Positions 1 to 11,100 of a DNA stretch of 18,738 bases are shown here, one piece after another. How positions within the stretch are numbered: position 1 is the stretch's first letter; every line of letters begins with the position of its first letter. Source of the stretch: Corinectria fuckeliana (lineage: Eukaryota > Ascomycota > Sordariomycetes > Hypocreales > Nectriaceae); the NCBI GenBank assembly GCA_019137255.1, contig WPDH01000450.1:1-18738 (forward strand). Reading direction: 5' to 3'. The notes under the pieces were generated by a model, which did no database searches, had not been told where the DNA came from, and was given only the letters and a program-made list of their open reading frames with translations. A program made the position numbers and the translations under genes.

Positions 1-10
1 CTAATAACTA

Positions 11-61
11 TACTACTAGCTAACTTACTAATAGCTAGCTAACTTACTATTAGCTAGTTTT
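11..61. repeat. Short imperfect tandem repeat
   Basis: Three imperfect units of about 15-19 bp built on tacta-n-tagctag-ctaactt start at 11, 26 and 45. This is low-complexity sequence inside or beside decayed element B and has no evident function. Confidence 0.5.
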
Positions 62-187
62 ACTCACTTAAAATTCTAAGCTCTTAGCTATAACTATAAA
101 ATAACTTAAACTTACCTAGCTAATATAATCTTAATACTTAACTACTTTACTCTTATAGTAGATTAAGTGCTTAATATTTAGTTAACT

Positions 188-272
188 ATCTTTCTTTTTT
201 TTATCTTTTTTTCTCTTTTTATTTCTCTTTTTATTTTTTCTTTTTTTTTTTCTCTTTTTTTAATTTTTTTTC
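188..272. other. Long polypyrimidine tract (purine-rich on minus strand)
   Basis: About 85 bases are almost entirely T with scattered C; only a few A and no G interrupt them. On the minus strand, the sense strand of element B copy 1, this is a purine run that would read as a Lys/Arg-rich stretch, or could be an expanded polypurine tract. It is much longer than a normal LTR-element polypurine tract and no LTR follows it in the 187 bases to the window edge, so its role is open. Confidence 0.5.
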
Positions 273-2340
273 TAGCCTTTTAGAAAATAAGATAACTTTA
301 GCTTTAGTAAAAAAACTATTTACTTATATATAGTAATAGTATAAGAGGCTTAACCTAAGTTTACTATAAAAAAAATACAGGTTTTTATCTAATTTTATAG
401 TTTTTCTTATATCTATATAAAATAAAAGCACTATTTACCTTTTAAGTTTATAAAGTATAAATAAATAAAATAAATAATATTTTCTTAAGGCTCTAATAGT
501 TCTTTAAAGTATTTATTTCTTCTCTTTTTATTATTTATATTATATTTTCTTTAGAAGTACTAAGATTTTTATTATATTCTTATATAAATTCTTACTTTTT
601 ATCTTATTAGGAGTTAAAATTAAAAATCTCTCTTTTTTTAAGTTATTTTTATTATTACTAAAAAGTATATTATTAAAATCAGCTTATACCTAGCTAGTTT
701 TTTAGTTAATATTAAAATTATATTTTCTTAGCTATAAATACCTAAGAATAATATTATACTATATTATAAGTATAATATTAAAAGTGATATTTTAGTTTTA
801 TCTATTAATAAGAACTTTTAAGTAATTAATCTATTAAGTTATCTACTTATTATTATATAAAAATATATTACTTTTAAGATTATATACTATATATAAGTTG
901 TTTTTATCTTTTTATAATAGTTTTAGCTTATTAACTATACTAAGATTAATATATAATACTTTAGTTTTACTATTTACTAATATAGTAAGCTATATATTTT
1001 AAACTTATACTTATAGCTTAAGTGTTTTTTATTTTACTACTAATTATATTATATATAAAGCTTTTATTAAAGGTGATTTACTCTTTTTTTTCTTACTTAC
1101 TTATTACTCTTTTATAAGTAGTATTAGTTGTTTTTTATATATTATTAGACTTTTATATACTATTCTTAGTTTTTAATACTTTCTTTAGTTTATATAAAGA
1201 AATAAAATCCTTCTTATTATATCTTATATATCTTATTATAAATTTCTTATACTTTAGCTATATATTTCTTATAATTCTTATTTTTATAGTTTATTATATA
1301 ATTAGCTAAGCAGGTTATTATATTATACTATTTCTAAATTTTAGTATATATATACATCTTATATTTTATATAAGAGTAATCTCTTAAGTCTACTAGTTTT
1401 TTAAGATATTCTTTTATAAAGTAATTATCTTTCTCTTTTAAGATTATAATTTTATTAGTTAGAATTAAGTATATTATTTAGTAGTTTAAGGTTTCTAGTT
1501 TAAAGTAAGAGTTATTTATTAGGTACTTTTAAACCTTTATAAGATAATAGTTATTAATTACTTTATCTCTTATATAGTCTTTATATAAGTAAAAAAAGTA
1601 TAATATTAATAAGATTTGTTAATATTTCTTATATAATAAGTATAGTTATTAATTATTACTAATTTCTATTCTTAGTTAGTTAAGGTTATATTATATAAGA
1701 TAGTATAATAGAGCTTAAATATAAATAGTATTACTTTTATAGATATTTATAGTTTTATAAATAAGCTATTAGTATTTATCTTTTATAGTTTTCTAATATT
1801 TAGCACTTATTTTATTATAAGTGCTTATTATCTACTAGGGTTATTAGCTGTTTAAGTTAATATAAGCTAAGTTATTTTCCTTCTCTAAGCTAGTATTATT
1901 TGTAAAATCAGCTTTAATACTACTAAGATAGTTATTTATATAGTTAGTTACTAGTAGGACCTTTTAGTTATCACTAGAGTTTTCCTATTAAATTCTAGTT
2001 AGGGTTTTCCTTTAAGAACTAGTTTTTATAGTCTTAAAATAGTTTATATTTTTCTTTTTTAAGTCTCTTTAAGAGTTAGCTTAGTAAACTTACTAATAAA
2101 ACAGCTAGTTCTAAAGTTATTATATAAAGTGTTTTTAACAGCCTTTTTAGTTTTATATTTATTACTTAAAAGTAGCTAAAGTAAATTTATTAGTACTCTT
2201 ATCTTATTATAACCCTATCTAGCTATAATAATAGTCTTAGTATAAATAGTAGTTTATATAGTTTTATACTAGTAGTTAGTAAATTAGATATACTTACCTT
2301 TAGGTATAAGCTTATATTTTTATTTTAATTTAGGCTTTTA

Positions 2341-3390
2341 ACACTTACTTTTAAAATATCTTATTTTTTTATAATTTTAACACTTTATCTTAAAGTAGTC
2401 TTATTATATAGCTTTTAGTTTTATAAGGCTAAGCTAAGTTTTATAAGAGGTGTTTTTATTTTATTACTAGCTAGTATTAAAGTAATTTTTCTTTTTCTTT
2501 TAGCTATTAGGATTTACTTTTCTTCTTTTTATTTATCTTTTAAATAGTTAATTATTAATAAGTATATAAAGTTTAGTATATTTATTAAAGGTATTAAAAA
2601 GTGTAAAAATCTTATAAATCTTATTCTTAATTTTATCTTTTAATTCTTAATAAAACCTATTAATTTAGTTCTTATCACTTAAGTTAAGTTTAGCTATAAA
2701 GTACTTATAGTTTAATAAGTATTTTAAAACAGTCTTATTTTATCTTAACTTATATATAGCTAAGAGTATATTATATTTTTTATCTTATTTCTTATAAGTA
2801 CTAATAAGCTTTTTTTTATATAAGGTAAAATTACTAAAAAGCTTATTAGTTTTAGCTTTATAAAGTTTTTTAGGTTTCTTAATAAAATCTCTTAAGTATA
2901 GTTTTATTTTTTATAAGGCTTTTCTAGTAAGTAATCTTATTATATATTATACTTTAAGAGGTTTACTTATAAATATTATTAGATAGTATATATAGTATAA
3001 CTTAAGCTAGGTAAGATACTCTTAGAGTTTATTAAAAGTACTATTAAAAGTTAGTAGTTACTTAAGCTTAAAAGTTTTACTTATATCTCTTAGATAAAGT
3101 GTAGTTAGTATAGCCTTAAAACTATTAAACTATTTAATTTAGTAATATTATTCTTTAAAAGTATTTAGCTATTTATTACTAAGTTGTTAAATATACTCTT
3201 ATAAAAAACTAATAATATAGTTATTATTAAGTCTTAGCTGTATTATTTAGGCTTAAACTATAATAAGTATTATAATATACTACTTAAAGTCTTAAAAATA
3301 TATAATATTCTTATTAAATATATTTTTTAAGGTCTTATAAAAATTAATAATCTTCTTATATATTTATTAGTTTATATATTTAAGTTTTAT
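2341..3390 (-). pseudogene. Decayed gag of element B copy 1 (CCHC knuckle)
   Basis: This is a remnant of a Gag structural protein. It matches the plus-strand gag of copy 2 (about 16391-17444) along its length, for example 2641-2700 against ~17078-17138. At 2341-2382 the minus strand shows a retroviral zinc knuckle with exact C-x2-C-x4-H-x4-C spacing over 14 codons. The first and last Cys codons are still TGT, while the second Cys and the His read TAT. The upstream domain resembles the retrotransposon Gag family of Ty3/gypsy elements, better seen in copy 2. Many in-frame TAA/TAG codons mean it is dead. The start is lost: L copy 1 abuts the 5' end at about 3394. In the knuckle this copy is less mutated than copy 2. 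Confidence 0.7.
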
Positions 3391-3639
3391 AGTTAAAACC
3401 TTTTATAAATATTTAATAGTTTCTCTTATTATATCTTAGTTATACTTTTAAAATCTATTTTAACCTAACTAACTTTTTTTATAAACTTTTTTTACCCTCT
3501 TTTTACTCTTATATTATTATTATATTATATATAATAAGTAAACTAAATAAAATAAAAGATATTAAGATTATAAACTATTTTTTTTCTCCTCTTAAGAGAA
3601 ATTTTTTACTATAAAACCTACTCTTATTATAAGCTAAGC

Positions 3640-4640
3640 CTAGTATAAAAACTACTTATAATTAATTTAAAAATCTTATTATTAAAACTAAATATAAACT
3701 TAAAGTAATTATCCTAAAAGTTACTTTTCTCTTAGTTTAGAAAATAATAATAATCTTAGCTAATACTACTATAAGCTATACTTAATATATAAGTAGTAAA
3801 ATTCTAATCTTACTATCTTTTATAAAAATAATTATAACTACTATTAAAAAAGTAGTATTAGTTATCTTTTAGAAAATACCTATTAAGATCTTAACTTAAG
3901 CTTAAGTTACTTATAATAAAAAGATACTCTTATTCTTAATAATACTACTATTAAAAGTAATCCTCTCTTATTTTAACAGAAAGATTATTATTAGGTTACT
4001 TAATATAGCTCTTAATATTATATCTTATATACTATTAGATATTATAATAATTATTAATTATACTCTCTTAAAAGGTTACTTTTTACTTATAGTAGTCTTA
4101 TATTATCTTCTTAGTAAGAATATTATAGTTCTCTTTTATAAACTAATTATAAATCTCTTAAAAGATAATACTTAAATTCTTACTATTTTTAGTATAAGTA
4201 TATATTAAGTCTTAAAATAGTTTATAATAGTTACTAAAAAAGTCTTAACTAGCTATATAAAAAGCTTACTTAAAAACCTTATAATAAATATCTAATAAGT
4301 AAATAATATTAAAAAATATATTATAAAACTATTATAAAGCTATTATATAGCTAGATCTTACTAGNNAAGATATAATTATAACTATAAAGGTTTATTAGAC
4401 TAAGCTTTATTTAAAAGAGATTTAACTTAGATAATACTTTAAGTACTTTTATTTTAAATATATTATATAATACTATTAAGAATAAACTAAGTATAACTAT
4501 TATAAGAGAGCTTATTATATAAAAGATATAATATATTTTACTTTTACTAGTAAGATCTTTTTAGTATATTATAATTATAATAGTATATACTTAGTATAAT
4601 CTTATATATATTATATAGTATAAAAAAAGTAAAAATAAAT
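3640..4640 (+). pseudogene. Decayed LINE ORF1 (Tad-like zinc-knuckle protein)
   Basis: This is a remnant of the nucleic-acid-binding ORF1 protein of a LINE. At 4435-4476 the plus strand keeps the spacing of a CCHC knuckle (C-x2-C-x4-H-x4-C over 14 codons), with all Cys and His codons now TAC or TAT. Further Cys/His-type positions follow to about 4640, as in fungal Tad-clade ORF1 proteins with two or three consecutive knuckles. The same knuckle is better preserved in copy 2. The part before the N gap reads as one frame, rich in Ser, Thr and Pro after allowing for RIP, interrupted only by TAA/TAG. Start and end are approximate because ATG is erased and the assembly gap at 4365 breaks the frame. 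Confidence 0.6.
4365..4366. other. Assembly gap (NN) inside L copy 1
   Basis: Two N bases interrupt the ORF1 remnant 68 bases before the first knuckle. A similar NN lies in the matching part of L copy 2 (13976-13977). Two N are probably a placeholder for an unknown amount of missing sequence. Confidence 0.9.
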
Positions 4641-5724
4641 AAGAAATACTTATATAAAAAGACTTATATAGTTTAATATCTTAAGTAAGTAGTATAAATA
4701 TATAGTATACTTATTATAAGATATAATAGTATTAATACTAATACTAATTATAGTATTAAACTATCTTACTTAGAGAGAGCTTAAATAGTTTTTAAAATAG
4801 TCTTAAACTAAACTAGACTTAAGTTTAAGTTTAACCTTTATAATATTTAAACTAATTAACTAAATAAGAGAGTAAATACTATTAAAAGTTAAAAAAAGTA
4901 TATTAATACTAGTTAGTAATAAGAATAATACTTAAGAGGATAAGAATAAGTAGTATAAGTAACTTAAACTTAACTTAAGATTAATTAAATTCTAGTATAT
5001 AATTTAGGCTAAGTCTTATAAGAACTTATTATTATAAGTATATAATTAGCTTTTCTTATAAAATAAACTTACTTATAACTTATATTACTATATATATATA
5101 TTAAGCTTAACTTACTTCTCTTTTAAGTAAGAGTAGTAAAATATTTTTTATCTTATAGTTTACTATTAGGGTTTTTCTCTCTTATTATAAATTAGTTTAA
5201 GTTACTTAAAAGAAAAACTAAATAGCTAAAAGCTAAATTAAGTATAAATAAATTATATATTTTATTTAATTTAAAAAAAGTAAAAATATTATTTAAATAG
5301 TATATAATAAAAATATTAAGATATTTAAATAATATATTATTAATTATAAATTAAAATATTACTAGTATATTTATAAGTTTAAAAAATATAATAAGATACT
5401 TATAAAGTTTAAATTTTATTTTAAAAGTAGTTTTTTATTTATATTTTTTTTAATATAAATAAAATTATATACTCTCTTAAAATTTAATATTATAAATACT
5501 TTTATCTTATAAAGTTAGTTTTTAAGCTTTATAATAAAAAATAATAAGATTTAGTTTTTAAATATAATATTATTTAATCTTTTATAATTTATAATAATAA
5601 AGCTATATATAAGTATATTTTTCTTACTTATTTAGTTTTTACTTACTATAGTCTTAACCTGCTTTTAAAATATATTTTAATATTAAAATCTAAATTCTTA
5701 TATATATATTACCTTAGGGATAAT

Positions 5725-5760
5725 AGCATATTAGGACTATAGTGATAATACTAATATGCT
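5725..5760. repeat. Inverted repeat, 10-bp arms
   Basis: The arms agcatattag (5725-5734) and ctaatatgct (5751-5760) are perfect complements around a 16-base loop. The second arm contains one of the few ATG triplets in the window. It is not followed by a T-run and has no known role. Confidence 0.6.
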
Positions 5761-5984
5761 TTTAATAGCTATTAATTTAAGAGTGTATAAACTTAACTAA
5801 AGTTAATATAACTCTCTTATAAGAATTAGCTAGTATATACTAAGTAAAAATAATAAACCTATTATAAAACTAAGTAAAATACTAGTAAATAACCTAGAAA
5901 ATAAAGTATATAATACTATTACTAGAATTATTTCTATTATATCTTTTAAACAAGTTTACTATATTATTTAAACTTATATATTTA

Positions 5985-6014
5985 TATATAAGATATAAGC
6001 TTATATCTTATATA
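5985..6014. repeat. 30-bp perfect palindrome
   Basis: The sequence reads identically on both strands for 15 bases either side of a centre between 5999 and 6000 (aagctt core). In sequence this AT-rich, short palindromes are frequent, but 30 bp is long. It is most likely a by-product of low complexity. Confidence 0.7.
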
Positions 6015-6351
6015 AGAAGAATACTATATATAACTATAAAATAACTCTTAAGAACTAAATTACTATAAATATTATTATAGCTCTCACTTTTATTATTAAT
6101 ATAACTCTTACTATACTTTTAGATTATAAGAGAGGCTAATCCTCTTATATATTAATTATAATATAAAACTTAATACTTTTAAACTAGAGGAATATAAAGT
6201 AAATAACTTAAAGCTATATTAAATATAAATTTATAATCTAAATAAGAAATATACCTCTTAATATTAATAGTTAAATCCTAAAAGATACTATTAAGATAGT
6301 AAACTAGGCTTATAATAACTCTAGTGTTATTATAGTAAAAAAGCTATTAAG

Positions 6352-6555
6352 TGTAAGAGTTAGTCTCACTAGAGTGTAATATAAAGATTATAAAAGTAGG
6401 TATTAGTATATTATAAAGCTTTTACTTAATAAGTATTTAGTAAGTGCTTATTAAGCGTTTTTAAAAAGGCTACTAGCCTACTATTTAAGTAAGCTTTAAG
6501 GTTAAGCCTTAAAAGCTTATATTAGGTATTAATAGTATTAGTACTAACTATTATA
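6352..6555 (-). repeat. 3' LTR of element C
   Basis: This is a direct repeat of 15478-15682, about 204 bp, differing mostly by transitions. The ends form an inverted repeat: tgtaagagttagt at the low-coordinate end against the complement of actaactattata at the other, with 11 of 13 positions agreeing and the terminal CA converted to TA. TG...CA ends and the adjacent polypurine tract fit an LTR. No match extends beyond these limits on either side. Confidence 0.8.
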
Positions 6556-6559
6556 ATTA

Positions 6560-6573
6560 CTCTCTCCCCTTTT
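6560..6573 (-). promoter_or_regulatory. Polypurine tract of element C
   Basis: On the minus strand, 14 consecutive purines (AAAAGGGGAGAGAG) lie four bases inside the 3' LTR. This is the position and composition of the primer for plus-strand DNA synthesis in LTR retrotransposons. It has survived because it contains neither CpA nor TpG. It also fixes the strand of element C independently of the coding motifs. Confidence 0.75.
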
Positions 6574-8104
6574 AAGCCTTATCTTAAGGTATTATCTTTT
6601 ATAATAAGAAGTTTATTATTTTCTTATATATATAGTAGTTTATTAACTATATAAAAATAATATAGCTTATTATTAAGTTTATTATAATCTAAGTGTTATA
6701 TAAGTAGTTATTAGGCTGTTATATAAGAGCCTACTTATTTTACACTTTAAATATTTACTTTAGGTTTTTATTTATCTTAAGTTTAGAATTCTCTCTTTTT
6801 TATAACCTTTTTTAAAACTCTCTTATCTATAGTTAATATATTAGTTTTTTCTCTTAACTTTATGTTTTTTCTCTTTAATTAGTTCTTACCCTCTTAATAT
6901 TATCTTTACCTACTTGCTAAGTATTTAGCTCTTATATACTAATATTAATTCTTAGAGTTATAATTATAGTGTTAAAAGAGTTTTACACTTAGGCTAAAGT
7001 TAATTTCTCTTTCTTAGATAAGAAGTTTTCTAAAATACCTTCTAGTAGTATTTTCTACTCTTATTATATTTAATAAAAATACTATTCTTTCTTATATTCT
7101 TATACTTATAGTTCTCTTATTTCTTATTATACTATTTATAAAGTCTTAAATAAGTAATATAGCTAAGTATATATTATAAGTGCTTAGTAAGCTATAAGTG
7201 CTTATACTAATTTTATAATAATAGATTTCTACTAAGTTAGTTCTTATAGTATAATAGTATTAGAACTTTTTTTACTACCTTTTTTATTATAACTAAAATA
7301 ATAAGAAGAAGAGTATTTCTTTTATTAGCTGCTAATATATTATTTATACTATTTATACTATTACTACTATATAGTAAAATCTTATTAAGTTTACTAAGAA
7401 CCTTATAGGTATTTACATTTAGAGTAGTAATATATATTTATTTATATACTAAAAAGTAGTTATTTTCACTTAGATTTAAGCTTTATATACTAAGATTAAA
7501 TTTAGTTTAATTAACTATAAGAACTAGTTAGTTTTATAAGCTTAACTAGTATTTATAACACTCTTATATTACTATAATAACTTTATCTTCTAACTCTTAT
7601 TATTAGCTTTTTATATCTTAATAGTTACTAAGTATACACTTACTATTAGAGTGTTAAATAAGAGTTTTACTTATACTTTCCCTAATAATTTTTCTAAGGC
7701 TATTTAAGCTTTTATTATTTAGTATTATAATAATAAGGCTTTTAAGCTATTTATTTTTTTTATAAGTATAACATCTTTTTACTATAATAACTAACCTGCT
7801 CTTAACTGTTTTTATAATAATAAGAGCTTAATATATAATAATAGTATATTTAGTGATTTCTCTTATTATAGTTTAGTCTATTTTTTAGCCTCTTTTTACA
7901 CCTTTTTTTACACCTTTTATAGCTACTAGCTGCTTACTTAAAATCTTAAAGAAGAAGCTTTTACTTATTTTAAGGTAAAGTATATTATAACTAAGTAGTA
8001 ACACTTAGAGGAGAAATAACTTTAAGAGTAAGCTTACTAAGAGTAGAATAAGAAAAATAATAAGAAGAAGAAAAAAGTCTAGTCTTATTATAGTAGTTAG
8101 GTTT
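6574..8104. other. Long 3' region of element C between pol and polypurine tract
   Basis: About 1.5 kb separates the end of pol from the polypurine tract, much more than the usual short 3' untranslated region of chromoviruses. I see no further pol domain on the minus strand. The plus strand gives long frames broken only by TAA/TAG in the right half, see the entry at 7948-8105. The region could be an extra element-encoded ORF, an older insertion or simple non-coding sequence. Confidence 0.45.
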
Positions 8105-8105
8105 A
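7948..8105 (+). pseudogene. Gln/Lys-rich coding-like remnant, antisense to element C
   Basis: In one plus-strand frame starting at 7948 the sequence reads as Lys/Glu-rich followed by many TAA/TAG codons among Glu, Lys and Asn codons, then a run of Lys codons (about 8051-8075). If each TAA/TAG was CAA/CAG, this is a Gln/Glu/Lys-rich, probably coiled-coil C-terminal segment. The same frame appears to extend upstream to about 7600 with hydrophobic and aromatic residues. It runs tail-to-tail with pol of element C, which ends at about 8105 on the other strand. I do not recognise the protein. It could be an additional antisense ORF of the element, part of another inserted transposon, or chance in AT-rich DNA. 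Confidence 0.3.
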
Positions 8106-11100
8106 TTACGCCCCTTTTTAGGCTTAATTCTTTATTATTAGTTTAGTTTATAGTCTAGTTTTTTTTATAGTTTTAAATAGCTTTTATTTAAGGTTTTAGC
8201 AGTTTAGTTATTTAAGTTTATATTTAGGTTAAAAGGGGGTAAGTATTTATCACCTAATTATTATTAGGTTTTTACCTATTATTAGAGATTCTTATTATCT
8301 TATTTTTTATATATATACTTTTATTATTAGTAATATTACTATACTGCTTTTATTATATTTTCTAAGTAAATTATAAGTTTTTAAGTATTATATTTTACTA
8401 GCTATTTTATTTATTTTACTAAGTAGAAGGTTTTTTCTTTTATTTTCTTATTTATAATAATTTTTTTAACTTTTTACTTATTTTTTTCTTTTTTAAGTTC
8501 TAAGAGGGTTATTAAGTGTTTATTAAGTGTTTTATATATATCTTTTTATAGTTTAATAAGTAAGATTAAAAACATATTATATATCTTATAGTATTATTCT
8601 AGCAGGTAAACTTAATAAGCTTATTTTCTAACTCTTTTAGCTATTATAACCTAGATAAACTTAGGTGCTAATTTCTTATATTTAAATTAGAAATTATATA
8701 TAGATAGTTTTACTACTTATTTTACTTAGTATTTCTATTTAAGATGTTTTTTATTATAGTTTTTAGCTTAAGCTTTTATTACTTATTTTTAGCACTTATA
8801 AGCCTTATTACACACTTAGCAAAAAGTTTTAATATGCTTAGTTACTTTTTATATAGTAGTTTTTAAGTGTTATAATATATACTTTACTACTCTTAGGTAG
8901 TACTTATATAAGGCTTATATTAAGAATATACTAATACTACTATATTAGCTATTATTATATGTAAATTCTGCTTTTAGTAATTATACTACTTATCTTTTAA
9001 GAGACTTTTTTATATAAATTTATAGATATTTCTTAATAGCTTAGTTTGTTCTCTCTGTTTAGCTATTAGTCTATAAGTAGTATATAGTAGATAGTTATAA
9101 TAAGTTACCCTCTTAATTATAAGATTCTTTTAAAATTAGCTTATAAGAAGCTTATTTTTATTACTTATAATCTTTTTAAGACTTTTAAACTTATATTTTA
9201 CCTGCTTATAAAGTATTTATACTAATTAAGCTGTTATTATAGTCTTCTTATAAGAAATAAATATTATATATTTTGTTATATAGTATATAATTACTAGAAT
9301 TATATTATATTTCTTACTATCTACTTATATACTATTTAGTAAACTTATAATAAAATCTATACTAATTTTTTAGAATAAGTATAATAGTATTAAAAGTGAT
9401 TATAAGTGTCTATAAGGCTTATACCTTAGGGTTTTTACCTCTTAGTATAGTTAGCAGCTAGTTATATACTTAGCTATATTTTTTCTAATCTTATTCTAAT
9501 AGAACTTTTTGCTAATAAGTTCTAATATCTTTATAGTTTTTATATATCTTACTTTAGGATTATTATAGTGCTAGTATAAGATTTTAAGTCTTAACACCTC
9601 TTATATAAGAATTACTAGTTTGCTTTTAAAAAATAAGGTTTTATTCTAATTATAAAAATAGTAACTTAGCTTACTAGCTGTTTATTATACTCTTACTAAC
9701 TATTATTAATAAAACTAATTATTAGCTTATAGTTTTTTAACTAGTTTTTTTAAGTATAGTAAGAGTTATAATAAGAATACTATTTTACTCTTTATAAGCT
9801 CTCTTATAATTTAGTATAAGATATATTACTTTAGATTAATAATTCTAGCTTTAGTAGAGTCCTCTTAGCTTTCTTAATAGGCTATTTCTCACTAAGTATT
9901 TTTTAACTGCTCTTAGGTTATACTAGCTTATTTTTAAGCTTAAGTAACTATAAAAATAAACACTTCTTATATTTAACTTTTCTAGTCTTCTAAGAGAGTT
10001 TAAAGTAAGAGGTGCCTCTTTTAGACTAGTTATCTTATAAGGTTTTTAAGACTTACTTATACTACTTATATATATACTCTTATAGTTTTTATTTTACCTC
10101 TAATATTAGCGATTATTTATTATATATCTAGTAGTAGATTTTTAATAATCTATAGCTTTATTATAAGAGTAAGTAGTATATTATTATAACTAATCTTACT
10201 TTTTATATAGTTAGAATATCTTAATAGTCTATCTATAAGGTTTTAAATCTTAAGATAGTATTTAATATTAAAGTTAAAAAGTGCTAACTTATATACCTAA
10301 TAAGTAAGCCTTTCTTAAAGGTCTTATACTAATATAGTAATTACTCTCTTAAGTACTATATAGTCTATTAATAAAAGAAACTTATTTAAAAGTCCTAATA
10401 GGTAGTAGCTTTAGTGCTTAAGGCTTTTAATAACAGCTAGTAGCTCTTATTACCTTATATCTTACTATTACTTTATATTTATAAGCTTATATAATATATA
10501 AGTAATAAGTTTTTATTAATTATTAAACAGTTATATTAAGATTCTTAAGATTACTTATAAGAATATATCTGTTTTTACTTATATACACTTAGTAAGGTTC
10601 TAATATTATAAAATAGTTACTAAGTAGAATATATACTTAAGAGTTTAAAATACTATTTTCTTCTTCTCTTCTTATTAAAACCTTTTAGCCTTTTTGTCTT
10701 ATTTTAGCTAGACTGTTAAGAGGGTAGTAATTTTAAAATACTTTATAATAAACTTTTAGTAAAAGTTATAAAATTCTTAAAAAACTTAAATATTTTTAAT
10801 ATTTTTTAGTATTAGCCACTTAGTGATTATACAGACTTTAGAGAGGTTTATTTTTAACTTCTTTTAGGTAATAATATACTTTAAGAACTTAACTTTCTGT
10901 TAGTAAAATATATATTTTAATAGCTTAGTATACAGTTAAAAGCTTTATAGTTTATAAAGTACCTTTTTAATATTCTTAATATACTATTTTTTAGTTTTTA
11001 AGTATATAATAATATTATTTAGGTATATAATATAATAAGTGTTTAGCAACTTAGTAAGTACTTAGTAAATATATACTTAAAATATAGCTAAAGTATTAGT

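Larger units (their letters stand above)
1..3394 (-). mobile_element. Element B, copy 1: LTR-type retroelement relic with gypsy-like gag
   Basis: This segment is a reverse-complement match, with interruptions, to the plus-strand copy at about 16391-18540, so the two copies are inverted relative to each other. Reading leftwards it holds a Gag region (3390-2341, knuckle at 2341-2382) and then more than 2.3 kb of decayed sequence to the window edge. Alignment with copy 2 continues to about position 1490, after which copy 2 is interrupted by L. Relative to copy 2 it lacks about 240 bp (copy 2 bases ~17855-18098), most simply a deletion here at about 1940. No reverse transcriptase, RNase H or integrase motif could be made out in 1-2340. 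No LTR is seen at either end: the gag side is cut by L copy 1 at 3394 and the other end lies outside the window. Confidence 0.75.
3395..5262 (+). mobile_element. Element L, copy 1: LINE-like unit with ORF1 only
   Basis: This is a reverse-complement match to the copy at 13047-14815 from end to end, differing mainly by transitions plus some indels. It has about 130 bp just before the N gap (4233-4364) that copy 2 lacks. It carries the ORF1 remnant described separately, then about 600 bp of 3' sequence, and ends in an A-rich tail with ataaataaat at about 5243-5255. It sits directly against the 5' part of element B gag. No clear target duplication flanks it, unlike copy 2. It is more heavily mutated than copy 2: GC-containing words there, such as those around 13196 and 13245, are mostly converted here. 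Family assignment rests on the knuckle array and on copy 2's tail and target duplication. Confidence 0.75.
5263..6351. other. 1.1 kb AT-rich stretch with no recognised gene
   Basis: This lies between the tail of L copy 1 and the 3' LTR of element C. I found no match to the other repeats in the window; in particular it does not look like the 5' LTR or leader of element B, which would be expected upstream of the copy 1 gag. No coding motif is visible on either strand. It holds a 10-bp stem-loop (5725-5760) and a 30-bp perfect palindrome (5985-6014). It is probably another heavily RIP-mutated repeat. Confidence 0.6.

Noticed and set aside
1..1500. Protease and integrase motifs in the left end of element B copy 1
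   Set aside because: Several Asp-containing triplets were examined on the minus strand, but none had the surrounding residues of D-S/T-G or of an HHCC/DDE integrase; the sequence instead gives Gln/Lys-rich, non-diagnostic frames.
6352..6555. The 205-bp repeat as an independent MITE or solo LTR pair
   Set aside because: Its inverted ends could suggest a MITE, but the adjacent polypurine tract, the direct orientation and the gypsy pol between the two copies make an LTR pair the better explanation. Neither copy has its own target duplication.
8220..8240. Second polypurine tract (aaaaggggg) on the plus strand
   Set aside because: It lies on the wrong strand for element C, no LTR-like boundary follows it, and on the minus strand it falls in the weakly readable tail of pol.
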